Source: an uncultured Bacilli bacterium
Lineage (GTDB): Bacteria; Bacillota_I; Bacilli_A; RF39; UBA660
Direction: 5' to 3'
Assembly (NCBI GenBank): GCA_934131175.1
Contig: CAKOZD010000002.1
Span: 62,001-126,000, forward strand
DNA: 64,000 nucleotides
Position numbers and translations under genes: made by a program
Part shown: positions 6,994 to 15,443 of the stretch, one piece after another
How positions within the stretch are numbered: position 1 is the stretch's first letter
How the letters are laid out: every line of letters starts with the position of its first letter
The notes under the pieces: generated by a model
What the model saw: only the letters and a program-made list of their open reading frames with translations
Told to the model about the DNA's origin: nothing
Databases searched by the model: none

Positions 6994-8181
6994 TTAGTTA
7001 TCATTACTTTGAACATTATAGTCATTCGTATCGTAAGAATCAGTTGAATTAATTTCATCACTTGAAACGCTATTACTATAATCATACATTTCATCGTTGT
7101 TATTTGATGGTACATAATTATTTATAGAACTATAATTATTTTGCCTATTATTGTTATTATAATTACTTTTATTTTTTGTATTTTCTTCAATGTATTTTTC
7201 ATCATAATTATTTGTACTATAATTTATAAATTTCTTTTTATATTGATATTTTGTACCATAGCATTTAGGCAGATTTTCTGATATCGTTGATCTTTTATGA
7301 GAGTCATTAAACTGCTCATCAGTTTTATTAAAATATTTATATGAAATGCTAGTTTGATCATCCCAGGTTAAATCTATATTATAATAATCACTTTCTAATT
7401 TAACAATATTCCAAGCATGATTTTGTCCTTCACTTTTTCCAGTTATATAGTAAGTAGTTATACCTAATTTATTCATAATATATTGAAATGCTCTTGTATA
7501 ACCAGCACATACTGTTTTTCCGGTTACTAAGGCACTATAAGCACTTTGATTTAATTTTTCATTTGAATCATAATCTGCAATATTAATTATTGTATCATGG
7601 ACATATTTTTCTTTTTCGTAATCAGTACTATAATTATTTGCATTTTCTATTATTTTATTAGCTGAGTAATTGAATAAGTATTTTGCATTGTCTATATCAT
7701 TTGCGGTTGAATTGTAATTTAAAGTTACTTGAGCAACTTTTCCGTTTAATAAATATTTATATGAATAACTTGTATCTATCCAAAATAATTCTGGACTATC
7801 ATTATAAATAGCAGTTATTGTTTCATCAAGTTCATCTTTAGTTATATCTTGTTTTGGTATAAATGTTTTTTTCATATTATCAGCATTTGCATATATTTGT
7901 CTATATAAATCTTTTTCTTTATCAGATAGTAGGTTATAGTATGGAGAAGTTGTAGTATTTACATTATAATTTGAATAGTCGACATTAGAGTCTTTTAAAA
8001 AAGCAAGTTCACTATTTTTTATTAAATTACCTTTTGATATAAAACTTTTTAAATCACCGTACTTACTATTTATACTAGCAAGTCCTTCATTTATTAAATT
8101 TTCAATATCATAATTTTTATATTTTAAAACACCAAATATAGATATTATTATAATTAAAACTATAAGTAACTTTTTCTTCAT
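6994..8181 (-). CDS. Membrane-anchored transglutaminase-like protein
   Basis: A 395-residue protein. Residues 4-20 form a signal anchor (LLIVLIIIISIFGVLKY). The domain at about 195-290 carries the transglutaminase-like Cys-His-Asp triad in GKTVCAGYTRAFQYIMNKLG, GQNHAWNIVKL and YNIDLTWDD. A Tyr/Asn/Ser/Asp-rich low-complexity tail of about 85 residues follows. The start at 8181 follows AGGAAGTG; an upstream in-frame ATG at 8202 has no site. Extracytoplasmic members of this superfamily are usually proteases or crosslinkers of cell-surface peptides. The substrate is unknown. Confidence 0.85.
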   Translation of the reverse strand: MKKKLLIVLIIIISIFGVLKYKNYDIENLINEGLASINSKYGDLKSFISKGNLIKNSELAFLKDSNVDYSNYNVNTTTSPYYNLLSDKEKDLYRQIYANADNMKKTFIPKQDITKDELDETITAIYNDSPELFWIDTSYSYKYLLNGKVAQVTLNYNSTANDIDNAKYLFNYSANKIIENANNYSTDYEKEKYVHDTIINIADYDSNEKLNQSAYSALVTGKTVCAGYTRAFQYIMNKLGITTYYITGKSEGQNHAWNIVKLESDYYNIDLTWDDQTSISYKYFNKTDEQFNDSHKRSTISENLPKCYGTKYQYKKKFINYSTNNYDEKYIEENTKNKSNYNNNNRQNNYSSINNYVPSNNNDEMYDYSNSVSSDEINSTDSYDTNDYNVQSNDN

Positions 8182-8283
8182 ACTTTCACTTCCTGTATAC
8201 ATATTATATATTTTTTTTTTGAAATTTATATGTTATATTACTATTTTTTTAGAAATTTTCATATATTTCTTTAGGTGAATTTA

Positions 8284-9342
8284 ATGAAAAAACTTATTTT
8301 TAGTATCTTTATTTTTATTTTTTTATTTAATTATAATGTATTTGCTAGTACTCCAACTGTGGTTATGGAAAGTTCTAGTGGACGTATATTATATCAGAAT
8401 GATTCTAATTCTAGACATTTGATTGCTTCAATTACAAAAATTATGACTTGTATTGTTACACTTGAAAATATAGATATCAATAAAACTGTTGAAGTAGGTG
8501 ATGAAGTATTAAAAATGTATGGGACTAATATTTATATTGAAGTAGGTGAAAAGATTACTATTAAAGATTTATTATATGGATTAATGCTTAGAAGTGGAAA
8601 TGATGCAGCAATAACTCTTGCGATAAATGTTTCTGGCAATGAAGCTGATTTTGTTAGACTTATGAATGAAAAAGCAAAAGAAATAGGAATGGTAAATACA
8701 ACTTTTTCTAATCCACATGGACTTGATGAAGAAACTAAAAATTATTCTACAGCCTATGATATGTCATTGCTTGCTAAATATGCTTACAAGAATAGTACTT
8801 ATCGAAAGATTGTAAATACAAAAAAATATAGATGTAAGTCATCTCTTAAAAGTTATCTTTGGTATAATAGAGTTTCTCTTTTAAATAACTATAAATATTG
8901 TGTTGGTGGTAAAAATGGTTATACACCAAGTGCTGGTAAAACTTTAGTTTCATATGCGTCTAAAAATAATATGAGTTTAATTATAGTTTCATTAGATGAT
9001 AGTGATATATATAATAGACATGAATCTTTATATGAAAAATATTTTTCTATTTATAAATTATATAAAATAGTTGATAAAAATACATTTAAATTTGATAAGA
9101 GTTTAATAACAGATGATATTTATATAAAGAATTCCTTTTATTATCCTCTAAAAGACACTGAATTAGAAAACATATCAACATTAGTAGAGCTAGATAAAGT
9201 TTATACTAATAATGTTTGTGGAAAAGTTATTGTTAAATTGAATGATAAAGTTATAGGAAATTTAAAAATATATAAAAAAGTTACAAAAGAAAAGAAAGAT
9301 ATTTCTATCTTTCAAAAGATTATTAATTATTTTAAAAGTTAG
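8284..9342 (+). CDS. dacA: D-alanyl-D-alanine carboxypeptidase (PBP5-type, S11)
   Basis: A 352-residue exported protein. The signal peptide is residues 1 to about 22 (LFNYNVFA, then STPTVV). The penicillin-binding motifs are in order: SITK (Ser-x-x-Lys), SGN in LMLRSGNDAA, and KNG in GGKNGYTPSAGK where KTG is usual. These enzymes trim the terminal D-Ala from peptidoglycan pentapeptides outside the membrane. A beta-rich region and a final basic amphipathic segment, like the membrane anchor of PBP5, end the protein. The start is ATG 8284 behind AGGTG; the GTG at 8275 overlaps that site and was rejected. It is divergent from the transglutaminase-like gene. Confidence 0.9.
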   Translation: MKKLIFSIFIFIFLFNYNVFASTPTVVMESSSGRILYQNDSNSRHLIASITKIMTCIVTLENIDINKTVEVGDEVLKMYGTNIYIEVGEKITIKDLLYGLMLRSGNDAAITLAINVSGNEADFVRLMNEKAKEIGMVNTTFSNPHGLDEETKNYSTAYDMSLLAKYAYKNSTYRKIVNTKKYRCKSSLKSYLWYNRVSLLNNYKYCVGGKNGYTPSAGKTLVSYASKNNMSLIIVSLDDSDIYNRHESLYEKYFSIYKLYKIVDKNTFKFDKSLITDDIYIKNSFYYPLKDTELENISTLVELDKVYTNNVCGKVIVKLNDKVIGNLKIYKKVTKEKKDISIFQKIINYFKS

Positions 9343-9364
9343 TTATTAATGTAATTTTTTATTA

Positions 9365-10285
9365 TTATTGATTAGACAATCTAAAAAAGTTAATAGATGG
9401 TCTACAAAAAAGTCTTATATTACTTTGATTTGTTGTACCTAAACCACTTGATATATATAGCTTTGAATTATCTAAATTGTAATAGTCTTGGTCATATTTC
9501 TTAGCACCTTCTACTTTGAATATAGAATATTTTATAAATGGAAGTCTTATGTTTCCATTATTTGAGTGTCCTGCTAGGAATAAATCACTATTATATGTTC
9601 CTATTATGTCATCTACTGTATCTGGTTCATGTAGAAGTGTAATTGTGTAAATATTAGAATTAAAAACATCTTGTTTGAAATAAGCGTATGCTTTTTCAAT
9701 ATTTTGATTCTTTGAATTACTTGAGAGTCCTACTAAAAGAATAGGGTCATTGTTTTTTTGATAAATTAATTCAGACTCATTTTTTAGTATTGTAAAATCT
9801 GCTTGATTTAGAATAGTATTTGTTTTTTCATTATCTTCATCACCAATAATTGCATATTTTCCAAGACTTGCAGATAATTTTTTTAATTCTTTTATAATTT
9901 TTTCTTGTTCTTTATTTGTTAATTTATAATCTTTATCAATTAGGTCTCCAGTAAATACGATTAAGTCTGGATTTCTATCATTTGCCATTTTTACAACGTC
10001 TTTAACATTTTCATTAAACATTGTTGTTCCATAATGTAAGTCAGTTAGTTGAATTATTTTTAATCCATTAAATGAAGCAGGTATTTTTTTATCTGTAATA
10101 CGGTATTCTCTAACTTTAATTTTGACTGATGAGATGTATGTTGTATATGAGAAAAAAATTGTTCCTATAACTAAGATTATTAATAATATTTTCATAACTT
10201 TTTTTACTATTTTCTTTATATTTTCTTTGTTTTGTTCTTTGAATATTTCCTGTTGTTTTTCTTCATTTAATTGTTCTCTTGTCAT
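9365..10285 (-). CDS. Membrane-bound metallophosphoesterase-like protein with altered motifs
   Basis: A 306-residue protein with a transmembrane helix at about 28-50 (VMKILLIILVIGTIFFSY) and an outer calcineurin-like domain of the YkuE type. TDLHYG and FTGDLID retain the metal-binding Asp and His residues, and the LLHEPD His is present. The usual GNHD is IIGDED and the usual GHTHGGQ is GHSNNGN, so a bridging Asn and two His are replaced. The family hydrolyses phosphoesters or membrane lipid headgroups. This member may be specialised or inactive. On the minus strand the ATG follows AAGGTGA. Confidence 0.75.
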   Translation of the reverse strand: MTREQLNEEKQQEIFKEQNKENIKKIVKKVMKILLIILVIGTIFFSYTTYISSVKIKVREYRITDKKIPASFNGLKIIQLTDLHYGTTMFNENVKDVVKMANDRNPDLIVFTGDLIDKDYKLTNKEQEKIIKELKKLSASLGKYAIIGDEDNEKTNTILNQADFTILKNESELIYQKNNDPILLVGLSSNSKNQNIEKAYAYFKQDVFNSNIYTITLLHEPDTVDDIIGTYNSDLFLAGHSNNGNIRLPFIKYSIFKVEGAKKYDQDYYNLDNSKLYISSGLGTTNQSNIRLFCRPSINFFRLSNQ

Positions 10286-10404
10286 ATTATCACCTTAATA
10301 TATTTTAACATATATTTATTTATATTTATGTTTTCTTTGTGAAATTTCTGTATTTTACTTTAAACTTTACTTTTTTATATGGTATTATATTAAGTGGTGA
10401 TAAG

Positions 10405-11799
10405 ATGAAATATGATGTTATTATAATTGGTGCAGGACCTGCTGGGTTATTTAGTGCCTATGAGTTAATTACAAAGAATAAAAAGTTAAAGATAGCTTTG
10501 CTAGATAAGGGTAGTAGTGTTGAACATAGAGTTTGTCCTATGAATAAGAAAGGAGTTCCTTGTCAAAATTGTAATCCTTGTGCAATATTAGCTGGTTATG
10601 GTGGAGCAGGTACTTTCTCTGATGGAAAACTTAATTTTATTCCACGTCTTGGTAAAAGTGATTTAACTAAGTATATGAGTGAAAGCGATGCTTATAAATT
10701 AATTGATGAGACGGAAGAAATATTTAATAAATTTAAGATGGATGCAGATGTTTATCCAAGTAATATGGATGAGGCAATTGAAATTAGAAAAAAGGTTGCA
10801 ATTGCTGGGTCAAAACTTTTACTTATTAAACAAAAGCATTTGGGAAGTGACCATTTACCTGAATATATTCAAGGAATATGTGATTACTTAGAAGATAAAG
10901 GAGTTACGTTAATTGAAAGAGCAAATGTTATTGATATTAAGACAGAGAGTGAATCAAAACATTTAGTAACTTATGAAAAAGGAAAAAAGAGTGAAGTAAT
11001 TGAAGGTAAAAATATAATAGTTGCTCCTGGTAGAACTGGTGCTAAATGGATTCAAGAACTTGCTGATAAATATGAAATACCTTATCTTTCTCAAAGTATA
11101 GAAATTGGAGTTCGAGTTGAAGTTAGAAAAGATATAATGGAAGATATTACAAATATAATTTATGATCCTACTATATTTATAAAGACTGATACTTATGGTG
11201 ATGAAATTAGAACATTCTGTACAAATCCTGGTGGTTTTGTTGCTAAAGAAAATTATTATGGATATATTTGTGTTAATGGACATGCTCTTAAGGATATAAA
11301 GAGTAATAATACTAATTTTGCATTTATTTCTAAAGTAACATTAACTGAACCTGTTACTAATACACGTCTTTATGGAGAAAGTATTGCGCGTATTGCTAAT
11401 GTATTGGGAGATGGAAAACCTATTATTCAATCACTTAAAGATTTAAGAAATGGCAGAAGAAGTGAATGGCATAGAATTAATAAAGGTTTTATAGAACCAA
11501 CTTTAAAAGATTGTGTTGCTGGTGATTTAGCACTTGTAATGCCACATAGAATTATTACTAATATTTTAGAAGGATTAGAAAAACTTGATAAAATAATTCC
11601 TGGGGTTAATAATGATGATACGCTTTTATATGGACCTGAAATTAAATTCTTTAGTAATGAAATTCAAACAGATAATAACTTTAAGTTAGAAAAAGCAAAT
11701 GTTTATTTTATTGGTGATGGAGCAGGAAAGGCTGGTAATATTGTTACTGCTGCTGCTACTGGGTTAGTTGCTGCTCGTGATATTTTAGAGAGGATATAG
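10405..11799 (+). CDS. FAD-dependent dehydrogenase (COG2509-type)
   Basis: A 464-residue flavoprotein. The N-terminal dinucleotide-binding motif is VIIIGAGPAGLFSAYE. A cysteine-rich segment, CPMNKKGVPCQNCNPC, is followed by GYGGAGTFSDGKLN, a combination typical of the uncharacterised FAD-dependent dehydrogenases of COG2509. The C-terminal FAD segment FIGDGAGKAGNIVTAAATG is intact. The electron acceptor is unknown. The start chosen is ATG 10405 behind GGTGAT; an earlier in-frame ATG at 10339 has no site and would add a hydrophobic leader. It is followed by the cyclophilin after one base, which suggests one transcript. Confidence 0.85.
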   Translation: MKYDVIIIGAGPAGLFSAYELITKNKKLKIALLDKGSSVEHRVCPMNKKGVPCQNCNPCAILAGYGGAGTFSDGKLNFIPRLGKSDLTKYMSESDAYKLIDETEEIFNKFKMDADVYPSNMDEAIEIRKKVAIAGSKLLLIKQKHLGSDHLPEYIQGICDYLEDKGVTLIERANVIDIKTESESKHLVTYEKGKKSEVIEGKNIIVAPGRTGAKWIQELADKYEIPYLSQSIEIGVRVEVRKDIMEDITNIIYDPTIFIKTDTYGDEIRTFCTNPGGFVAKENYYGYICVNGHALKDIKSNNTNFAFISKVTLTEPVTNTRLYGESIARIANVLGDGKPIIQSLKDLRNGRRSEWHRINKGFIEPTLKDCVAGDLALVMPHRIITNILEGLEKLDKIIPGVNNDDTLLYGPEIKFFSNEIQTDNNFKLEKANVYFIGDGAGKAGNIVTAAATGLVAARDILERI

Positions 11800-11800
11800 T

Positions 11801-12502
11801 ATGAATAAAAATAAAATGTTTATGATTATTGGAATTATAATTTTACTTGTTGTGATTGTTATAGCAGCAGTTATGATTCCACAAAAAAATGAAGAAAGCA
11901 AAAAGAAGGAGGAAAAGTTAATGAATATTAATTATGACATAGAAGGTAATGAAGCAAAATTAGATGATTATGATACTGAGAATCCAGTAGTTGCTATGTA
12001 TATTGAAAATTATGGTTCTGTTGTTATGGAGTTATATCCAGATGTTGCTCCAAATACAGTTAATAATTTTATTTCTTTAGTAAAGAGTGGTTTCTATGAT
12101 AATAATACATTCCATAGATTAGTACCTGGTTTTGTATTACAAGGAGGAGATCCTGATGGTACTGGAACAGGAGGACCTGGTTATTCTATTAAAGGAGAGT
12201 TTACTAATAATGGCTTTGAAAATAATTTAAAACATACTAAGGGAGTTATTTCAATGGCTAGAAGTAATGATAAGGATAGTGCCGGAAGTCAATTCTTTAT
12301 TATGTTAGGAACTAGTACTTATTTAGATGGAGATTATGCTGCATTTGGTAAAGTAATTGCTGGAATGGATAATGTAGAAAGAATTGAAAAAGAAGAAGTT
12401 GTTTCTAATGAAGCAACAGGACAATTAAAGAAGAATTTAACTATTAAAAAAGCAATAATTGATTTAAAAGGAAAAGAATATAAAGAAGTAGAGAAGGCTT
12501 AA
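11801..12502 (+). CDS. Peptidyl-prolyl cis-trans isomerase, cyclophilin type, membrane anchored
   Basis: A 233-residue protein with an N-terminal membrane helix at 6-27 (FMIIGIIILLVVIVIAAVMI), a charged linker, and a cyclophilin domain from about residue 60. Active-site segments include NNTFHRLVPGFVLQGGD, SMARSNDKDSAGSQFFI and YAAFGKVIAGMD. It speeds proline isomerisation during folding, and the anchored form should act outside the membrane. The start at 11801 is one base after the previous stop. A strong second ribosome binding site with an in-frame ATG at 11921 could give a soluble 193-residue form. Confidence 0.92.
   Translation: MNKNKMFMIIGIIILLVVIVIAAVMIPQKNEESKKKEEKLMNINYDIEGNEAKLDDYDTENPVVAMYIENYGSVVMELYPDVAPNTVNNFISLVKSGFYDNNTFHRLVPGFVLQGGDPDGTGTGGPGYSIKGEFTNNGFENNLKHTKGVISMARSNDKDSAGSQFFIMLGTSTYLDGDYAAFGKVIAGMDNVERIEKEEVVSNEATGQLKKNLTIKKAIIDLKGKEYKEVEKA
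11906..11923 (+). promoter_or_regulatory. Internal ribosome binding site and start in the cyclophilin gene
   Basis: AAGGAGG at 11906-11912 stands eight bases before an in-frame ATG at 11921 (residue 41). It lies between the membrane anchor and the catalytic domain. The Lys/Glu codons there could create it by chance. Confidence 0.45.
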
Positions 12503-12543
12503 TTTTAATTAGTATTATTTCTTTTAAAACTTAATAAACAAAA

Positions 12544-12586
12544 AAACAAGAAAGTATATATTACTATATTACTTTCTTGTTTTATT
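12544..12586. terminator. Bidirectional terminator between cyclophilin and dCMP deaminase
   Basis: AAACAAGAAAGTA (12544-12556) pairs with TACTTTCTTGTTT (12570-12582). A and T runs flank it, so it can serve both convergent genes. Confidence 0.85.
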
Positions 12587-12587
12587 T

Positions 12588-13130
12588 TTATAAATATTCT
12601 AATTCTTTATCTGGTATGATTGATAGTTTAATAATTCTTTGACTTTCATCATCTAATTTTCTATATTTAACATTACATGTATCAAATATTTTTTTTGATA
12701 CTATATTTCCTGGAGTTCCATTATATTTATCAGATAAGTAAACAACTTCCTTTATTCCTGCTTGTACAATATCTTTTGCACATTCATTACATGGAAATAG
12801 GTCTACATATATTCTTGCTCCACGAAGATCTTTTCTACTTCCTAAATAATTATTTATTGCATTTGATTCAGCATGGCATACATACATGTATTTTGTGTTT
12901 ACATCGTCTCCTTCACGACTCCACGGAAATATGTCATCACTAAAATTATTAGGTGCTCCATTATATCCGATAGATAGAATTCTATTATCTTCACTAACGA
13001 TACACGCTCCAACTTGAGTATTTGGGTCTTTACTTCTACCTGCAGCAAGTTTTGCTATTCCCATAAAGAATTCATCCCAGTTTAAATAGTCTTTTCTTTT
13101 ATTACCAAGAACTGTTTTATCATGTTCCAT
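12588..13130 (-). CDS. comEB: dCMP deaminase (ComEB-like)
   Basis: A 180-residue zinc-dependent deaminase that converts dCMP to dUMP, feeding thymidylate synthesis. The domain starts at RSKDPNTQVGACIV. The zinc site is in CHAESNAINN (His and catalytic Glu) and PCNEC (two Cys). The insertion YNGAPNNFSDDIFPWSR before the HAE motif is typical of dCMP deaminases rather than tRNA or cytidine deaminases. The start ATG follows AAAGGAGGA. It is monocistronic and convergent with the cyclophilin gene. Confidence 0.9.
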   Translation of the reverse strand: MEHDKTVLGNKRKDYLNWDEFFMGIAKLAAGRSKDPNTQVGACIVSEDNRILSIGYNGAPNNFSDDIFPWSREGDDVNTKYMYVCHAESNAINNYLGSRKDLRGARIYVDLFPCNECAKDIVQAGIKEVVYLSDKYNGTPGNIVSKKIFDTCNVKYRKLDDESQRIIKLSIIPDKELEYL

Positions 13131-13301
13131 TTTTATCCTCCTTTTTTATTTATTCTAGCATTATTTATGGTGCAAATAAAGTTTATTTTTATAAAATGAG
13201 TTACTATAATAAGTTACAAGTTTCTATAAAAATTACTTTTTAAAAAGATATTTTTACTTTTTATTACCTAATAAATAGTTAAATCAATAGTGTGTAGTCT
13301 A

Positions 13302-13330
13302 TTGACAACTTATAAAAAACGGGTTATATT
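13302..13330 (+). promoter_or_regulatory. Promoter of the glycine T-box operon
   Basis: TTGACA at 13302-13307 and TATATT at 13325-13330 are 17 bases apart. No other strong promoter was seen in the gene-free stretch 13131-13476. Confidence 0.75.
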
Positions 13331-13336
13331 AATTGC

Positions 13337-13460
13337 AATAAGTGTGATGACGGGTGTGGAAAGCCCAGAGCAGTATAGATAAGAGCTGATTCTTCTAGAA
13401 TAAGTAAGGTGGAACCGCGGATATTAATTCGTCCTTACATTATTCTAGGAGTTTTTTTAT
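13337..13460 (+). promoter_or_regulatory. Short T-box leader (glycine)
   Basis: The T-box sequence GGTGGAACCGCG is at 13408-13419. The terminator pairs CTAGAATAAGTAAGG with CCTTACATTATTCTAG and runs into TTTTTTT at 13452-13458. The antiterminator uses AAGG/CCTT around the T-box. Uncharged tRNA-Gly should stabilise antitermination and switch on the LOG-like gene and glyQS. Only about 70 bases separate the likely transcription start from the T-box, so Stem I is much smaller than usual. A GGGTGTGGAAAGCCC hairpin is all that is left of it, and it holds the only GGN triplets available as a specifier. Confidence 0.85.
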
Positions 13461-13476
13461 TTTAGAAGGTGATAGA

Positions 13477-14007
13477 ATGAAATTATTTATAGGATGTTCT
13501 TCACATCCAGAGATAGATAAAAAGTACATTGAAGATGCTGATTTTATAAGTAAGGCATTGGCAGATTATGGCTATGATTTAATTATAGGCGGTATTTCAA
13601 ATGAAGGTATGTTTGGAAAAATACTAAATAACTTTAATGAGGCTCATAGAAATATAAAAATTTATACATTAAAATTATATGATGAAGATACTAGTCTATT
13701 TAATGTAGATTGCACTTATGTAGAAAATACTTTTGAAAGAGAAGCAAGAATTTATAATGAAGCTTCTAAAGTACTTATTCTTCCTGGTGGTACCGGGAGT
13801 TTGGCTGAGTTATTCAGCATGTTAGAGGATAATCGTACAATTAAAAGTACAAAAGAGATAATTATCTATAATCAAGATGGATATTATTATGATTTGATTA
13901 AGTTTATTACAAAACTTATAAAAGAAAAGTTTAATGATCATTCTATTTTGAATTATATAAAAATATTTAATGAGAAAGAAGATTTAATAAAATATTTGGA
14001 GGTTTAA
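13477..14007 (+). CDS. LOG-family (Rossmann-type nucleotide-binding) protein
   Basis: A 176-residue protein with MKLFIGCSS at the N-terminus and LILPGGTGSLAELFSML at about 105-122, which corresponds to the PGGxGTxxE motif of LOG/lysine-decarboxylase-like proteins. Characterised LOG proteins release bases from nucleoside 5'-monophosphates. The second half of the motif here has Ser for Thr, and the substrate is unknown. It is the first gene after the glycine T-box, three bases before glyQS, so it should be induced by glycine-tRNA starvation. The start follows GAAGGTGAT. Confidence 0.7.
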   Translation: MKLFIGCSSHPEIDKKYIEDADFISKALADYGYDLIIGGISNEGMFGKILNNFNEAHRNIKIYTLKLYDEDTSLFNVDCTYVENTFEREARIYNEASKVLILPGGTGSLAELFSMLEDNRTIKSTKEIIIYNQDGYYYDLIKFITKLIKEKFNDHSILNYIKIFNEKEDLIKYLEV

Positions 14008-14010
14008 TAT

Positions 14011-15384
14011 ATGGCAGAATTAACAATGGAAAAATTAGTAAATTATTGTAAACAATATGGATTTATATTCCAAGGAAGTGAAATATATGGAGGTCTTGCT
14101 AATACATGGGATTATGGTCCATTAGGTTCAAGACTTAAAAATAGTATTAAGGATTCTTGGAGAAAAAGATTTATTCAAGAAAGACCTAATGCATATGAAG
14201 TAGATGCAGCAATTTTAATGCATCCAAGAGTTTGGGAAGCAAGTGGTCATGTTGGAAGTTTCTCTGATCCACTAATTGATTGTAAGAGTTGTAAAACAAG
14301 ACATAGAGCAGATAATTTAATAGATGACTTTGATGAGAATGCTCATGCTGATGGAATGAGTCAAGAAGAAATGATGGACTATATTAGAGAACATAAAGTT
14401 CCATGTCCAAAGTGTGGTAAGAGTGATTATACTGATATTAGACAATTTAATTTAATGTTTGAAACTCATAGAGGGGTTACTGAAGATGGTAAAAACAAAG
14501 TTTATTTAAGACCTGAAAATGCACAAGGAGAGTATGTTAACTTTTTAAATGTACAAAGAACTATGCGTGCTAAGTTACCATTTAGTATAGGACAAATTGG
14601 TAAAGCATTTAGAAATGAAATTACACCTGGAAACTTTACTTTTAGAACAATTGAATTTGAACAAATGGAATATCAAACTTTCTGTCGTGAGGGAACAGAT
14701 AGTGAACTTTATGCATATTTTAAAGATTATGCTAAGAAGTATTTTATGGATTTAGGAATTAGTGAAGATAAATTAAGATTCCATGATCATGAAAAATTAG
14801 CTCATTACGCTAAAGAAGCATGTGATATTGAATATAAGTTCTCATTTGGATGGGGAGAAATTAATGGTACTCATAATAGAACTGATTATGATTTAGGAAG
14901 ACATCAAGAGTATTCTGGTAATTCTCAAGAATATTTAGACCCAGAAACTAATGAAAAATTTATTCCATATATAATTGAATCTACTGTTGGATGTGATAGA
15001 TTAACTCTTGCTATTTTAGATAATAGTTATACTGAGGAGACACTTGAGAACGGAGATACTCGTGAAGTTATGAAGTTTATTCCATATCTTGCTCCATATA
15101 AAGTATGTGTATTGCCTCTTGCTAAGAAATATCATAGTGAAAAGGCTGCAGAAATTTACAATATGTTAAGTAAAAACTTTATGACTAGTTATGATGAATC
15201 TGGTAGTATTGGTAAGAGATATAGAAGAGCAGATGCTTGTGGTACACCATGGTGTTTAACGGTTGATGATGAAACTATTAACAATGGTACAGTTACTTTA
15301 AGAGATAGAGATACTATGGAACAAATTACTTTAAAAGTTGATGAAGTAGTTGACTATGTAAATGAAAGAATTAAATTTCAATAA
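14011..15384 (+). CDS. glyQS: Glycine--tRNA ligase, dimeric class II
   Basis: A 457-residue enzyme of the single-chain alpha2 type. It opens with KLVNYCKQYGFIFQGSEIYGG and WDYGPLGSRLKNSI. The Zn-like cysteine insertion (CKSCKTRH, CPKCGKSDY), the class II motif 2 region FRNEITPGNFTFRTIEFEQME and motif 3 (STVGCDRL) are present. The C-terminal anticodon-binding domain contains SIGKRYRRADACGTPWCLTVDD. It charges tRNA-Gly. No tRNA-Gly gene is in this window. It is controlled by the T-box upstream of the LOG-like gene. The start ATG follows TTGGAGGT. Confidence 0.97.
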   Translation: MAELTMEKLVNYCKQYGFIFQGSEIYGGLANTWDYGPLGSRLKNSIKDSWRKRFIQERPNAYEVDAAILMHPRVWEASGHVGSFSDPLIDCKSCKTRHRADNLIDDFDENAHADGMSQEEMMDYIREHKVPCPKCGKSDYTDIRQFNLMFETHRGVTEDGKNKVYLRPENAQGEYVNFLNVQRTMRAKLPFSIGQIGKAFRNEITPGNFTFRTIEFEQMEYQTFCREGTDSELYAYFKDYAKKYFMDLGISEDKLRFHDHEKLAHYAKEACDIEYKFSFGWGEINGTHNRTDYDLGRHQEYSGNSQEYLDPETNEKFIPYIIESTVGCDRLTLAILDNSYTEETLENGDTREVMKFIPYLAPYKVCVLPLAKKYHSEKAAEIYNMLSKNFMTSYDESGSIGKRYRRADACGTPWCLTVDDETINNGTVTLRDRDTMEQITLKVDEVVDYVNERIKFQ

Positions 15385-15389
15385 AAATT

Positions 15390-15416
15390 AGGAAAGTCGT
15401 TGATTTTCCTTTTTTC
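15390..15416 (+). terminator. Terminator after glyQS
   Basis: AGGAAA (15390-15395) pairs with TTTCCT (15405-15410), followed by T-rich sequence. Confidence 0.75.
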
Positions 15417-15443
15417 TTTTTTTATACTATTTTTGGTGATTTT

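Noticed and set aside
10963..11283. Minus-strand open frame inside the FAD-dependent dehydrogenase gene
   Set aside because: It has no ribosome binding site and an Ile/Ser/Asn/Tyr composition expected of antisense to this AT-rich gene.
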